Of a stretch of DNA of 64,000 bases, positions 1 through 10,332 are shown piece after piece. Each line of letters opens with the position of its first letter. Position 1 is the first letter of the stretch. Source of the DNA: Mycobacterium sp. ITM-2016-00316 (GTDB lineage: Bacteria; Actinomycetota; Actinomycetes; Mycobacteriales; Mycobacteriaceae). The stretch is from the NCBI RefSeq assembly GCF_002968335.2, contig NZ_CP134398.1, positions 1,364,001 through 1,428,000 of the forward strand, read 5' to 3'. The notes under the pieces are model-generated. The model had not been told where the DNA came from, searched no databases, and worked only from the letters and a program-made list of their open reading frames with translations. A program made the translations under genes and the position numbers.

Positions 1-840
1 CCCTGTGCGCCTTCACTGTCGGACACCATGCTCGGTGCACTGGCCTTCGTGACACCGTTCATCGATCGCGGTTTCGCGGTGGCGGTGCCCGACTACGAGG
101 GACTGGGCGCCAAGGGCATTCACCCCTACCTCGATGCCAGGACCGCCGGTCTGAACATGATCGACAGCGTGCGGGCGCTGCGCCACACCTTCCCCGAGGT
201 CTCCACCACATGGCTGGGCTTCGGCCACTCACAGGGCGGTGCGGCCACCTGGGCGGCCAATGAACAGGCTTCGGTCTACGCCCCCGAACTGCAACTGCTC
301 GGCACCGTCGCGGCCGCCCCCGCCGCCGATGTCAGCGGTTTCGTGGACAAGTCACTGCGCGGCGAGCTCACCTCCGACCAGGTGCTGGCCATGCCGGTCA
401 TCGTGGAATCGCATGCACGGCTGAATCCGGAGCTGAATCGCGACGATTTCCGGGCCGGAGCGGCCGCGCAGTACTGGTCGGTGCTCACGGCCTGCCAGGC
501 GCCGCAGATCTATGAACGCCAGGCGGCCGCAGAACATCTGCGCCCCGAAGATGTGGCGCCGCAGTCGGTGGCCGCGGCCGACCAGCTGCGAGGGCTGTTG
601 CGCGACTGGGCACTACCGCAGCGTCCGCTGTCCGCACCGCTGTCGGTGTGGTACGGCGGGGCCGATACCCTTGTCGACGCGGAGTGGACGGCAGCGGCCA
701 TTGCGCGCGCATGTGCCATGGGAGGAACGGTGACAGTGCAGTTCGAACCGGACAAGGGGCACGCGGGTGTCGATCTCGCGAGTCAATTGAATTGGATGGC
801 AACCCGATTCGCCGATCAGCCGGTGCCCAATGACTGCTGA
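1..840 (+). CDS. secretory lipase family protein (5' partial)
   Basis: Alpha/beta hydrolase of the secretory lipase (LIP) family, expected to hydrolyse esters or lipids outside the membrane. The reading frame is open from base 1, so the signal peptide and first part of the protein lie outside the window. The nucleophile elbow GHSQGG is at nt 223-240; a likely acid lies in YGGADTLVD (about nt 652-678) and a likely histidine in KGHAG (about nt 757). The segment PDYEGLGAKG closely resembles TDYEGLGTIG in the second lipase at 30250, so the two are paralogues. The 3' end overlaps birA by 11 nt. The family call is secure; the substrate is unknown. Confidence 0.85.
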   Translation, partial: PCAPSLSDTMLGALAFVTPFIDRGFAVAVPDYEGLGAKGIHPYLDARTAGLNMIDSVRALRHTFPEVSTTWLGFGHSQGGAATWAANEQASVYAPELQLLGTVAAAPAADVSGFVDKSLRGELTSDQVLAMPVIVESHARLNPELNRDDFRAGAAAQYWSVLTACQAPQIYERQAAAEHLRPEDVAPQSVAAADQLRGLLRDWALPQRPLSAPLSVWYGGADTLVDAEWTAAAIARACAMGGTVTVQFEPDKGHAGVDLASQLNWMATRFADQPVPNDC

Positions 841-1639
841 TCCGCTGCGCCTGCCACTGGACCCCGACGCCCTGCGCGCCGAGCTGCCCGCGCCCTGGAG
901 CCGGCTGGACATCGTCGAGGAGACGGGCTCGACCAACGCCGATCTGATCGCGCGGGCGGCCGCCGGCGAGGACATCGCCGGCGCGGTGCTGTTCGCCGAA
1001 CACCAGAGCGCCGGCCGCGGCCGGGGCGGGCGGGTCTGGACCGCGGTGCCGCGCGGACTGGTCATCGTCTCGGTGGCCATCTCGGCCGACGGTGTCGACG
1101 AACACCTGTGGGGACTGCTGCCGCTGCTGGCCGGCGTCGCGGTTTCCGACACGCTGGCGGCCGTCGGTATCCAGGCCGGCGTGAAGTGGCCCAACGACGT
1201 CCTCATCGACGGCGCCAAGATCGCCGGCATACTCGCCGAGGTCGCCTCGCCCAAGCCGGTGGTGGTGCTGGGCATCGGGCTGAACGTGGAGGTGCGGCCC
1301 GAGGAGATCGGTCAGACCCAGGCCACCTCCGTGCGTGCGCTCGGGGTGAGTGCCGGGCGCACCGAGATCGCCCGGATCCTGTTGCGCGAGCTGGGCACCC
1401 GCATCCGGGCCTGGCAGGCGGGCGGGTCCGCAGCGCTGCTGGCCGACTATCGGGACCGCAGCGCCACGCTGGGCAGGCCGGTGCGTGCACTGCTGCCCGG
1501 CGGCAAGGAGATCGTCGGCACCGCGACGGACGTCGATGCCCAGGGTCGGCTCTGCATCGACACCGGCGACGGCACCGAGGTCATCGCCGCGGCCGATATT
1601 GTGCATTTACGCCCGCTATCCGGTGAGGTGTTTGAGTAG
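830..1639 (+). CDS. birA: biotin--[acetyl-CoA-carboxylase] ligase
   Basis: Makes biotinyl-AMP and transfers biotin to a lysine of biotin carrier domains of acyl-CoA carboxylases; a cytoplasmic enzyme. At 269 residues it has the BPL/LPL catalytic domain only. Visible motifs are GSTNADL (about residue 33), the biotin/ATP loop GRGRGGRVW (about 63-71) and KWPND (about 119-123). There is no N-terminal winged helix, so it is the non-repressor type. The ATG overlaps the upstream lipase by 11 nt. The AMKM/SMKM-type biotin acceptor encoded at 58834 is one possible substrate in this same window, along with pyruvate and acyl-CoA carboxylases elsewhere. Confidence 0.95.
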   Translation: MTADPLRLPLDPDALRAELPAPWSRLDIVEETGSTNADLIARAAAGEDIAGAVLFAEHQSAGRGRGGRVWTAVPRGLVIVSVAISADGVDEHLWGLLPLLAGVAVSDTLAAVGIQAGVKWPNDVLIDGAKIAGILAEVASPKPVVVLGIGLNVEVRPEEIGQTQATSVRALGVSAGRTEIARILLRELGTRIRAWQAGGSAALLADYRDRSATLGRPVRALLPGGKEIVGTATDVDAQGRLCIDTGDGTEVIAAADIVHLRPLSGEVFE

Positions 1640-1649
1640 AGTCCACACC

Positions 1650-2168
1650 GTGGGCTATCCGGAGAACGTGCTGGCCAGAGACGAGCATGTGGTGCTGCAC
1701 CGGCATCCGCACTGGAAGCGGTTGCTCGGGCCCGCGCTGGTACTGCTGGCGGCCAGTGCGCTGGCCGCGTTCGGGGCAGGCTGGGTGAACCAGACCGACT
1801 GGGACGACAACGCCAAGCGCATCATCTTCGGCGTCATCGCCGCGCTCTGGTTGGTGCTCGTCGGCTGGCTGACCATCTGGCCGTTCCTGACATGGTGGAC
1901 AACGCATTTCGTGATCACCGACCGCCGGGTGATGTTCCGTCACGGACTGTTGACCCGCAGCGGTATCGATATCCCGCTGGCCCGGATCAACAGTGTCGAG
2001 TTCAAGCACGGTGTGCTGGACCGGATGCTGCGCACCGGCACGCTGATCATCGAGTCCGCGTCACAGGACCCGTTGGAGTTCTACGACATTCCGCGCGTCG
2101 AACAGGTGCATTCCCTGCTCTATCACGAAGTCTTCGACACCCTCGATTCCGAGGAATCGCCGAGCTGA
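1650..2168 (+). CDS. PH domain-containing membrane protein
   Basis: A 172-residue protein with two hydrophobic segments (about residues 25-46 and 58-83) followed by a bacterial PH (bPH2-type) domain. WWTTHFVITDRRVMFR and the later RTGTLIIESASQDP are typical of that domain. The molecular role is unknown; such proteins are probably envelope-associated. The start is the GTG at 1650 (protein VGYPENVLARDEHVV), chosen because the homologue remembered from M. tuberculosis (Rv3278c) begins at the same point and because TAGAGT lies 7 nt upstream, a leaderless-type -10. The 3' end overlaps convergent gtrA by 46 bp. Confidence 0.85.
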   Translation: MGYPENVLARDEHVVLHRHPHWKRLLGPALVLLAASALAAFGAGWVNQTDWDDNAKRIIFGVIAALWLVLVGWLTIWPFLTWWTTHFVITDRRVMFRHGLLTRSGIDIPLARINSVEFKHGVLDRMLRTGTLIIESASQDPLEFYDIPRVEQVHSLLYHEVFDTLDSEESPS

Positions 2169-2833
2169 TCGGCGTCGCGGACACGTCTGCGCAGCGGGGT
2201 GACCGTGTTCTCGTTGCCGGTGCCGTTCTCGCCGAAGTCCCGTCCGGCGCTCTGACCCAGCTGGCCGTGATGCTCGGCATGGTCCTCGAAGGCCTCGGCG
2301 ATGCCGCCCGCGGTCAGCGTCGACTCCAGCGCCTTCTCCGGGTTGCGCCCGTGCTCGTCGGGGAACACCCAGCGGCGGAACGCCCAGAACCGGAACGCCA
2401 TCTGCAGCAGGTTGCCGATGATGTAGGCCGAGATGAAGTCGGCGATGTTCTCCACCGTCAGCGACACCTCGGGGACCCGCAGGCCCAGCACATAGCTGGA
2501 GAAGTAGAGCGGGGCCATGGCCAGCACCACGCCGACGCCGCTGACACCGAAGAACAGCAAGGCCTCGTGGTGACGTTCCCGGCCGCCGCGGTCCTTGAAG
2601 CTCCATTCCCGGTTGAGAATGTAGGACGCGATGACTGCCACGATGCCGGCGATGATCTTGGCCGTCACCGGCTTGGGCTCGAGAATGGTCAGCTTCAGCG
2701 TGTAGAAGATCACCGAGTCGATGACGAACGTCGTCGCGCCCACGAGGGCGAACTTGATGAGCTCATGGTGCCGCTCGGCGAAGGGCCGGATCGGGCGGGG
2801 TAGCCGCGCAATCGTGGCATCAGCGAAGGACAC
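2123..2833 (-). CDS. GtrA family membrane protein
   Basis: Four-helix membrane protein of the GtrA/DPMS3 family, thought to help flip or present polyprenyl-linked sugars for cell-wall glycosylation. The family core is visible in KFALVGATTFVIDSVIFY near the start, SYILNREWSF in the middle and FRFWAFRRWVF near the fourth helix. A roughly 60-residue charged tail follows. I take the GTG at 2833 as start because TAGACT lies 8 nt upstream on this strand; a TTG three codons earlier (2842) is the alternative. It is convergent with the PH-domain gene and divergent from purK. Confidence 0.85.
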   Translation of the reverse strand: MSFADATIARLPRPIRPFAERHHELIKFALVGATTFVIDSVIFYTLKLTILEPKPVTAKIIAGIVAVIASYILNREWSFKDRGGRERHHEALLFFGVSGVGVVLAMAPLYFSSYVLGLRVPEVSLTVENIADFISAYIIGNLLQMAFRFWAFRRWVFPDEHGRNPEKALESTLTAGGIAEAFEDHAEHHGQLGQSAGRDFGENGTGNENTVTPLRRRVRDADQLGDSSESRVSKTS

Positions 2834-2941
2834 GAGGAGCAAGTCTACGGAAACACCCTGCCGAAGGTGAACCTGTGCAGGTCACCGCCGGTACCGGTCG
2901 GCCCGGATGCGGGTCGCGCGGGGCATGACAACATATGTGCC

Positions 2942-4165
2942 GTGCCCCGAACGCCCAGTGACTCCCGAGCGCCCGTCGTCGCGATGATCGGCGGGGGCCA
3001 GCTCGCCAGAATGACCCACCAGGCCGCCATCGCGCTCGGGCAGACGCTGCGCGTGCTGGCCGCCGGACCCGACGATCCTGCGGCACAGGTCACACCCGAT
3101 GTGGTGATCGGCGCGCACACCGACCTGGACGCGCTGCGGCGCGCCGCGCAGGGGGTCGCGGCGCTCACCTTCGACCACGAACATGTGCCGACCGAGCACC
3201 TGGAACAGCTGGTCGCCGAGGGCGTGACGGTGGCGCCGCCGCCGCAGGCCCTGATCCACGCCCAGGACAAGCTGGTGATGCGCCGCCGGCTGCAGGCCCT
3301 CGGCGCACCCATCCCGGCGTTCTCGGCGGTCGCGACCGTCGATGATGTCGATGCCTTCGCGCAGCGGACCTCTCGACCGGTGGTGGTCAAGACCGTGCGC
3401 GGCGGCTACGACGGCCGTGGCGTGGTGCTCACCCGCGACCTCGCGCACGCCAGGGAGGCGGTCGCCGGCTACCTGGCCGACGGTGTCGAGGTCATGCTGG
3501 AGGAGCGGGTGGCGATGCGCCGCGAGCTCTCCGCGCTGGTGGCGCGTTCCCCGTTCGGGCAGGGCGCGGCCTGGCCGGTGGTGCAGACCGTGCAGCGCGA
3601 CGGCATCTGCGTGGAGGTCATCGCACCGGCGCCCGGCCTGCCCGCCGAGATCGCGGCCGGCGCGGAGGCGCTGGGCCTGCGGCTGGCCTCCGAACTGGGT
3701 GTCGTCGGCGTACTGGCGGTCGAACTGTTCGAAACCGAGACCGGTGAGATCCTGGTCAACGAGCTGGCGATGCGCCCGCACAACTCGGGGCACTGGAGCA
3801 TGGACGGTGCCCGCACCGGCCAGTTCGAACAGCACCTGCGGGCGGTGCTGGACTATCCGCTCGGCGATACCGCGGCGCTGGCCCCGGTGACCGTGATGGG
3901 CAATGTGCTCGGTGCCGCCGAGACTCCGCAGATGTCGATGGACGAGCGGGTGCACCATCTGTGCGGACGGATGCCCGACGCGAAGGTGCACCTGTACGGC
4001 AAGGGGGAGCGGCCGGGCCGCAAGATCGGGCACGTGAATCTGGTGGGTGCGCCCGGTGGATCTCCTGATGACCCGGAATACGTTGGGGCGCTGAGGGAAA
4101 GAGCGCAGCGCGCAGCACACTGGCTGTCGCATGCGCAGTGGACGGACGGATGGGACGGGCATTGA
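2942..4165 (+). CDS. purK: N5-carboxyaminoimidazole ribonucleotide synthase
   Basis: ATP-grasp enzyme that carboxylates aminoimidazole ribonucleotide to N5-CAIR in purine biosynthesis. The N-terminus [12 protein letters not shown] is the PurK nucleotide-fold signature. [13 protein letters not shown] and the [12 protein letters not shown] motif carry ATP and substrate contacts. The start is GTG at 2942, giving 407 residues, normal for the family; an in-frame upstream extension has no family counterpart. purE follows 1 nt after the stop, so the two consecutive steps are co-transcribed. Confidence 0.95.
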   Translation: MPRTPSDSRAPVVAMIGGGQLARMTHQAAIALGQTLRVLAAGPDDPAAQVTPDVVIGAHTDLDALRRAAQGVAALTFDHEHVPTEHLEQLVAEGVTVAPPPQALIHAQDKLVMRRRLQALGAPIPAFSAVATVDDVDAFAQRTSRPVVVKTVRGGYDGRGVVLTRDLAHAREAVAGYLADGVEVMLEERVAMRRELSALVARSPFGQGAAWPVVQTVQRDGICVEVIAPAPGLPAEIAAGAEALGLRLASELGVVGVLAVELFETETGEILVNELAMRPHNSGHWSMDGARTGQFEQHLRAVLDYPLGDTAALAPVTVMGNVLGAAETPQMSMDERVHHLCGRMPDAKVHLYGKGERPGRKIGHVNLVGAPGGSPDDPEYVGALRERAQRAAHWLSHAQWTDGWDGH

Positions 4166-4166
4166 G

Positions 4167-4694
4167 ATGACAGAAGTCGACACCTTGGCCGGCCCGCGGG
4201 TCGGGGTCATCATGGGCAGCGACAGCGACTGGTCGGTGATGGAGGACGCCGTGCTCGCGCTGGCCGAGTTCGACATCCCCTTCGAGGTCGGTGTCGTCTC
4301 GGCGCACCGCACGCCGGCACGGATGCTCGATTACGCCCAGAAGGCGGCGGCCCGCGGTATCCAGGTGATCATCGCCGGTGCGGGCGGGGCGGCGCATCTG
4401 CCCGGCATGGTGGCCGCCGCGACACCGCTCCCGGTGATCGGGGTACCGGTGCCACTGGCCCGCCTCGACGGCCTGGATTCACTGCTGTCCATCGTGCAGA
4501 TGCCCGCCGGGGTGCCGGTGGCGACGGTGTCCATCGGCGGAGCCCGCAATGCCGGCCTGCTCGCGGTGCGGATTCTCGGCGCGTTCGATCCCGCGCTGCG
4601 CGCCCGGATCGAGGCGTTCCAGGCCGACCTGGAGAAGATGGTGCTGGCAAAGGATGCCGCACTGCGGGACCGGCTACTGGGTGGCACGGATTAA
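4167..4694 (+). CDS. purE: N5-carboxyaminoimidazole ribonucleotide mutase
   Basis: Converts N5-CAIR to CAIR, the step after PurK. The class I PurE signature is present: GSDSDW near residue 17, SAHRTP near residue 46, and the [12 protein letters not shown] loop. The length of 175 residues is typical. The ATG at 4167 lies one base after the purK stop; an upstream in-frame GTG or ATG (4131) would overlap purK and is less likely. Confidence 0.95.
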   Translation: MTEVDTLAGPRVGVIMGSDSDWSVMEDAVLALAEFDIPFEVGVVSAHRTPARMLDYAQKAAARGIQVIIAGAGGAAHLPGMVAAATPLPVIGVPVPLARLDGLDSLLSIVQMPAGVPVATVSIGGARNAGLLAVRILGAFDPALRARIEAFQADLEKMVLAKDAALRDRLLGGTD

Positions 4695-4730
4695 CCGCTA
4701 AAGTTACCGACGAGTAGCGAGGAGATCCCG

Positions 4731-5891
<1,161 letters not shown>

Positions 5892-5903
5892 GCTGACCCT
5901 GCG

Positions 5904-5961
5904 CGAGCAGTCACGAAAGGCCCCAATTCCCACGCGGATTGGGGCCTTTTGCGACTGCTCG
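5904..5961. terminator. bidirectional Rho-independent-type terminator
   Basis: A long inverted repeat separates convergent fadE25 and the methyltransferase. The core arms are AAAGGCCCCAAT (5916-5927) and ATTGGGGCCTTT (5938-5949). The arms extend outward with CGAGCAGTC (5904-5912) and GACTGCTCG (5953-5961). The A and T runs flanking the GC core would give a short U-tract in either direction. Confidence 0.85.
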
Positions 5962-5965
5962 GCGG

Positions 5966-6751
5966 CTACTTGAGCAGCTTGGCGACCTTCTGGTACGTGG
6001 TGCGGACCGTCTCGCTGCGCCGGGCGATGTGCACCGGGTGCTTGGGCACGGGCACCAGGATGCTCACCGGGTGGCCGACGAAGGTCGATTCGAAGACAGC
6101 CGTCATGGTCTTGTCGGTGTAGGCGGTATCGAGCGTGCGGCGGTAGCGTTCGGCATGCTCGGGCTGGGTGAACAGCACCTTGTTGTAGCCGATGTAGAAC
6201 GGCACCAGCGCGCCGCCCTGCTCCAGGTAGTGCACGGTGCCGACGCACACGCCCGGCCACTGCTGGTTGAACACATCGTCGGCGATCACCACACCGCCGT
6301 CGACCAGGCTCTTCTCGGCCAGCCGCATATCGCTGAGCACGATCTCCTGGGTGTGTCCGCCGTCGACGGAGAAGATCCGCACGTGGGACATCGCGGCGAT
6401 ATCGCCGGGCACGATGGCCGTCGAGTCACCCTGATGGATGACCAGGCCGGTGCGGTCGGCCCACTGGTCGAGGTGGTGCAGGAACCGGTCCCGGTCGCCC
6501 TGGCCGGACTTGTCGATATTGGACTCCTGGTCCTCGAACAGGTCGATGGCGATGGCGGCCTCACCTGGTTGCTGCAAGAGCTTCATCGCGATGAACAGCT
6601 GCCCGTGATGCACGCCGATCTCGGCGATCGGGCCGTTGATCCCGGCCTCGCGCTGATACTGATCGACGGCATGTAGCAACCCGATTGCCGCCGACTCCGT
6701 ATAGCCCTGCACACGTCGATGGCCCATATGCCGATATGCAGCGAATTTCAT
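5966..6751 (-). CDS. class I SAM-dependent methyltransferase (TylF/Methyltransf_24-like)
   Basis: About 261 residues with a Rossmann-type SAM fold: GPIAEIGVHHGQLFIAM (motif I region), AIDLFEDQE for the second strand, then IFSVDGGHTQE and GGVVIADDVF for the later strands. This resembles the TylF/MdmC-like group that O-methylates sugars or natural products, so a cell-envelope sugar or lipid is a reasonable but unproven target. The start ATG at 6751 has GGAAG 7 nt upstream; a GTG five codons earlier (6766) is possible. The conserved aspartates (DGGH, ADD) fit a metal-dependent O-methyltransferase. Confidence 0.75.
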   Translation of the reverse strand: MKFAAYRHMGHRRVQGYTESAAIGLLHAVDQYQREAGINGPIAEIGVHHGQLFIAMKLLQQPGEAAIAIDLFEDQESNIDKSGQGDRDRFLHHLDQWADRTGLVIHQGDSTAIVPGDIAAMSHVRIFSVDGGHTQEIVLSDMRLAEKSLVDGGVVIADDVFNQQWPGVCVGTVHYLEQGGALVPFYIGYNKVLFTQPEHAERYRRTLDTAYTDKTMTAVFESTFVGHPVSILVPVPKHPVHIARRSETVRTTYQKVAKLLK

Positions 6752-6856
6752 CGCGGTGCTTCCCACCTGTCACAGGGTACTCATCCGAGGCCGGTTGGCC
6801 TATCCGAGGACGATATTGACGCTCAGGGTATTTGATCTTGCCCGCGGCGGCAGGGA

Positions 6857-7567
6857 TTACCCCCGGCTGACTTTCTCCATCACCCGACGCCGCTCGAGAG
6901 CCGCCGGATCGGGGTTGGTGACCTGTACCAGCGATGCACCCGCCGACAGTACGGCCAGAAAATGCCGGATCAGGTCGTCGTCGGTGTCCCAGGCCGCGGT
7001 GGACAGCACCCGGTCGGAATCGGTCAGCTCCTGCTTGCTTGCCGAGTCGGCGGCCAGCGCGAGCAGATCGGCTGCGGACCGGCCGTTCAGCGCGGCGCCG
7101 GGTGCACGCTCCGGGACGATCTGGTCGCCGTGCACGCGCACCGACGTCGCGTAGTCGGTCACCCCGATGGGCAGGTCGGGGACCGGTTTGCCGAACGGGT
7201 CGAGGGAGAGTGCCACCACTTCCCCCATCCCGGCTGCCGCGTCGGCTTCCTCGAGGCGTTCGGCCGTGCACAGCGCGATATCGGTGGCGTCGTCACGGCC
7301 GAACACGACCTCGGCGCCGATCCACCAGACACCCAGCAGCACCGCCGCCGTCTGCCAGTGCGCAGGCAGCAGGACCGCGACCCGGCTGCCCGGGCCGGCC
7401 CCCAGCTCGTCGCGCAGCAGGTTCGCGGTCTTGGCGGCCCAGTTGGCCAGCGTCACGGTGGACACCTCGATGCGCTCACCGGTGGCGTCGTCGTAATAGG
7501 TGATCCGCGGTCCGACCGGGTCGCGTTTCAGCAACGGGTCCAGCAGGGCCGCACTGACGGTCGTCAC
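6857..7567 (-). CDS. TIGR03089 family protein (truncated adenylation-like domain)
   Basis: A 236-residue protein resembling only the N-terminal part of acyl-AMP-forming enzymes: ANWAAKTANLLRDELGAGPGSRVAVLLPAHWQTAAVLLGVWWIGAEVV matches the fold start, broken here across several helices. The P-loop, the A8 hinge and the C-terminal lid of real adenylating enzymes are missing, so catalysis as a ligase is unlikely. Actinobacteria carry this as its own family, TIGR03089. The GTG start is 1 nt after the lcp1 stop, so the two are translationally coupled and probably connected with envelope assembly. Function unknown. Confidence 0.8.
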   Translation of the reverse strand: MTTVSAALLDPLLKRDPVGPRITYYDDATGERIEVSTVTLANWAAKTANLLRDELGAGPGSRVAVLLPAHWQTAAVLLGVWWIGAEVVFGRDDATDIALCTAERLEEADAAAGMGEVVALSLDPFGKPVPDLPIGVTDYATSVRVHGDQIVPERAPGAALNGRSAADLLALAADSASKQELTDSDRVLSTAAWDTDDDLIRHFLAVLSAGASLVQVTNPDPAALERRRVMEKVSRG

Positions 7568-7568
7568 G

Positions 7569-9071
7569 TCAGTTCACGCACTGGGGGTCGTCGGAGCCGG
7601 CGGTGATGATCGGCGAGGGTGGCGGCGGCGGGGCGTCCTCGGGCGAGGAGATCAGACCTTCGCCCTCGTATCCCTGGTACCACTCGGTGGACGCGGGATC
7701 GGCCGACGGTGCGGTGCCCTCCAGGCCCGAACCCGGGCCCGCGTAATCGTCGGACAACACGACCTGCACGGTGCCCGGCGCCATCGCGGGGTCCTCGATG
7801 ACGGGCAGATTGCCCAGGTTCTTCGAGACGGCCTGGGCGCCGAGGTCATCCACGCTGAGCGCGCGCACCTGGCTGTTGGCCACCCCGTCGCCCTCATGGT
7901 TGCCGACGGCACCGGGGGTGAAGCCCCCGCCGGTCAGCACCTCGGACACGGCGGCGGCCAAGCCGCCGATATCGGTGTCGTTGACCACGTCGACGGTCGT
8001 CTTGTCGGGAGAGTAGGCCACTTTCTCGGTGTTGCCCTGGGCCTGCTCGTCCAGCAGGCTGCTCACCCAGTCCTTGACGTTGTCCGGGTCGATACGCACG
8101 ACGGACTGCATGCCGTCATCGCTCCAGCCGTCCTCGCGCAGGATCGGAATGGTGGCAAAGGCGACAGAACCGGCCGCGATCTCCTGCAGCTGCTTGACGA
8201 AATCCATGATGTCCCAGCCATCGGAGAGCACCACCGAGCGCTGAACGGCGGTCTGCAGCCGGCCCAGGGTGGCCGGGCTGGACAGCGTCTTGCCGGAGAT
8301 CACCTCATGGGCCAGCGAGGCCATCACCGCCTGCTGTCGGGTGACCCGGTCCAGGTCCCCGCGCGGCAGGTCATGGCGCTGCCGGACGAAGCTCAACGCC
8401 CGCGCGCCGTCCAGCTTCTGCCAGCCGGCCGGGAAATCCGCGCCGGAAAGGGGTTCGTAGACAGGTGCCTTGAGGCAGACGTCGACGCCGCCGAGCGCGT
8501 CGGTGATCAAGCTGAAGCCCAGCAGCCCGATCTCGGCGTAGTGATCGACGGTGACACCGGTCAGGTGCGCGACCGTCTCGATCAGCGCCTCCCGGCCCGC
8601 CTCGGTGCCTCGCTTCTCGCCCTCGGCCGGGTCCATGCCCTCGACCTCGATGAGCTGCTTCATGGTCGAGAGCCGGGCGTCGCCGTAGACGCCGTTGATC
8701 TTCATCTTTCCCTGGTCGTCGGGGAGTTCGACGTAGGTGTCGCGGGGGATCGAGATCGCGGTCGCCGACTTCCCGTTGTTCGGGATGCGCACCAGGATGA
8801 TGGTGTCGGTGTTGGTGGCCACATCGTCGCCGACCCGCAGGGCGGCCAGTTCCTCGGCCGACAACGGGTTGCCATGTGCATCGGTGCGACTGTCGACGCC
8901 GACCAGCAGGATGTCGATCGCGCCGTCCTCGCCGCCACCGCCGAGGGCGGCGGAGTTGACATGGTTGATGCCGTCCTCGAACGAACGCACCGTGCTCCAG
9001 GCCACGCCAGTGGACACCACGACCGCCACCGCGGCAATGACGCCGACCGTTCTGGTCAGCCGATTTTGCAT
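7569..9071 (-). CDS. lcp1: LytR-CpsA-Psr family arabinogalactan-peptidoglycan ligase
   Basis: LCP phosphotransferase, expected to attach arabinogalactan to peptidoglycan outside the membrane. A single N-terminal membrane anchor (about residues 8-28) is followed by the LCP domain: ILLVGVDSR, TNTDTIILVRI, ISIPRDTYV with the conserved RD, GKMKINGVYG, and SFVRQRHDLPRGDLDR. A LytR_C domain lies near residues 360-420, then a Pro/Gly-rich tail. Length 500. The ATG has TAGCCT 6 nt upstream, so the mRNA may be leaderless. It is divergent from the secreted glycosidase and close to rmlD-wbbL, which make the linker the ligase acts on. Equivalent to Rv3267. Confidence 0.9.
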   Translation of the reverse strand: MQNRLTRTVGVIAAVAVVVSTGVAWSTVRSFEDGINHVNSAALGGGGEDGAIDILLVGVDSRTDAHGNPLSAEELAALRVGDDVATNTDTIILVRIPNNGKSATAISIPRDTYVELPDDQGKMKINGVYGDARLSTMKQLIEVEGMDPAEGEKRGTEAGREALIETVAHLTGVTVDHYAEIGLLGFSLITDALGGVDVCLKAPVYEPLSGADFPAGWQKLDGARALSFVRQRHDLPRGDLDRVTRQQAVMASLAHEVISGKTLSSPATLGRLQTAVQRSVVLSDGWDIMDFVKQLQEIAAGSVAFATIPILREDGWSDDGMQSVVRIDPDNVKDWVSSLLDEQAQGNTEKVAYSPDKTTVDVVNDTDIGGLAAAVSEVLTGGGFTPGAVGNHEGDGVANSQVRALSVDDLGAQAVSKNLGNLPVIEDPAMAPGTVQVVLSDDYAGPGSGLEGTAPSADPASTEWYQGYEGEGLISSPEDAPPPPPSPIITAGSDDPQCVN

Positions 9072-9265
9072 CAGCCCAGGCTACTGGCCGGACCGTCGAT
9101 GTCCGCCGAAGCGCGTCGGCGTGCCAACGTCGCGGTGCGGATTCTTCACAGATGGCGCGGTAACGATGACGGGTCGGCGAACGACACAGTGCGTACCGGT
9201 CGTCACCGGCGTTTGCACCGTCTGCGCTGGGCGTTCGGTCGATGGGTCACAGGAGGTCCGGTAAC

Positions 9266-10327
9266 TTGAGCGGTATGCGGAAAACGATGGGCAGGACTTT
9301 GGGCCGCGCGGCCGTCATGGTCGCGTTGGTGGTGTCGATGGTCACGGTCAGTCCGGCCACCGCGAACGCGGTGGTGGCCCCGGCGGACGGTTACGGATTC
9401 GCCCAGGGCTACACGTGGGCCACCGGAAACCCGGCCGATTCCGCCCGTGAGATCGCCGCCGTCGGCAAGACCGGCGCCAGCTGGGTGCGTCTGCCGCTGG
9501 ACTGGGGGATCGTCGGGATCGGTCCGGGTGAATACAACTGGGGCTACTTCGACAGCTTGGTCAACGCCGCGAGCGCGAACGGTCTGCGCGTGCTCGGGTT
9601 GATCTCCAATACCCCGTTCTGGGCCCGCACCGAGGGCGCACAGCTGCTGTTCCCGTCGTCGCCGCCCAAGAACAACGCCGAATTCGGCGCCTTCACCGCC
9701 GCGGCCGCGAGCCGCTACGCGGGCCGGGTCAACGCCTGGGAGGTCTGGAACGAGCCGAACCTGCCGCTGTTCATGGGCTTCGCCGACAACAAGGCGGTCC
9801 GCTACACCAACATGCTCAAGGCCGCCTACCCCGCCATCAAGGGCGCAAACCCCGGAGCCACGGTCGTCGCCGCCGGGCTGAGCCCGCTCGGCGGCTCCGA
9901 TTCGCCCCCCGGATTCCTGGAGCAGATGTACGCCGCAGGCGCCAAGGGCTCCTTCGACGCCGCAGCCGCCCACCCCTATGTGTTCCCCGGTGGGTTGGCC
10001 GCCGACAGCAACAACGGCTGGTCCGATGTGCTGCGCATGCACGATGTGATGGTGGCCAACGGCGACGGCGGCAAGAAGATCTGGCTGACCGAGATGGGCG
10101 CGTCCACCAGCGACATCCCCGGTGACGGCGTGAGCCAGCAGGAGCAGGCCAAGCAGATCGTCGATGTGCTGGGTGCCGCGGCGGCGGTCGGCTGGGCGGG
10201 CCCGGCCTTCATCCACGCCGTGCGTGACCTGGACAGCTCCAACCGCAACGACCGCGAGGCGAACTACGGCGCGCTGCTCACCTCGGATTGGCAGCCCAAG
10301 GTCGCGGCCGGGGTGCTCGCCGGATAG
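9266..10327 (+). CDS. secreted clan GH-A glycoside hydrolase (cellulase/GH39-like)
   Basis: Exported protein with an N-terminal signal peptide (RKTMGRTLGRAAVMVALVV, cleavage after ATANA) and a TIM-barrel glycosidase domain. WEVWNEPNLP carries the NEP acid/base motif and WLTEMGAS carries a nucleophile-like Glu, as in clan GH-A families such as GH5 and GH39. The start is set by AGGAGGT at 9251-9257, eight nt before TTG 9266; the ATG at 9275 is an alternative with a poor spacing. It sits between lcp1 and rmlD-wbbL-manC and is 5 nt from rmlD, so it could act on envelope glycans. The substrate is unknown. Confidence 0.82.
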   Translation: MSGMRKTMGRTLGRAAVMVALVVSMVTVSPATANAVVAPADGYGFAQGYTWATGNPADSAREIAAVGKTGASWVRLPLDWGIVGIGPGEYNWGYFDSLVNAASANGLRVLGLISNTPFWARTEGAQLLFPSSPPKNNAEFGAFTAAAASRYAGRVNAWEVWNEPNLPLFMGFADNKAVRYTNMLKAAYPAIKGANPGATVVAAGLSPLGGSDSPPGFLEQMYAAGAKGSFDAAAAHPYVFPGGLAADSNNGWSDVLRMHDVMVANGDGGKKIWLTEMGASTSDIPGDGVSQQEQAKQIVDVLGAAAAVGWAGPAFIHAVRDLDSSNRNDREANYGALLTSDWQPKVAAGVLAG

Positions 10328-10332
10328 CGGTC

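Noticed and set aside
1108..1626. Long arginine-rich frame on the plus strand inside birA
   Set aside because: A shadow frame of birA with compositional bias only; no family features.
7500..9269. 589-codon plus-strand frame
   Set aside because: Antisense shadow of lcp1 with no signal, domain or ribosome site.
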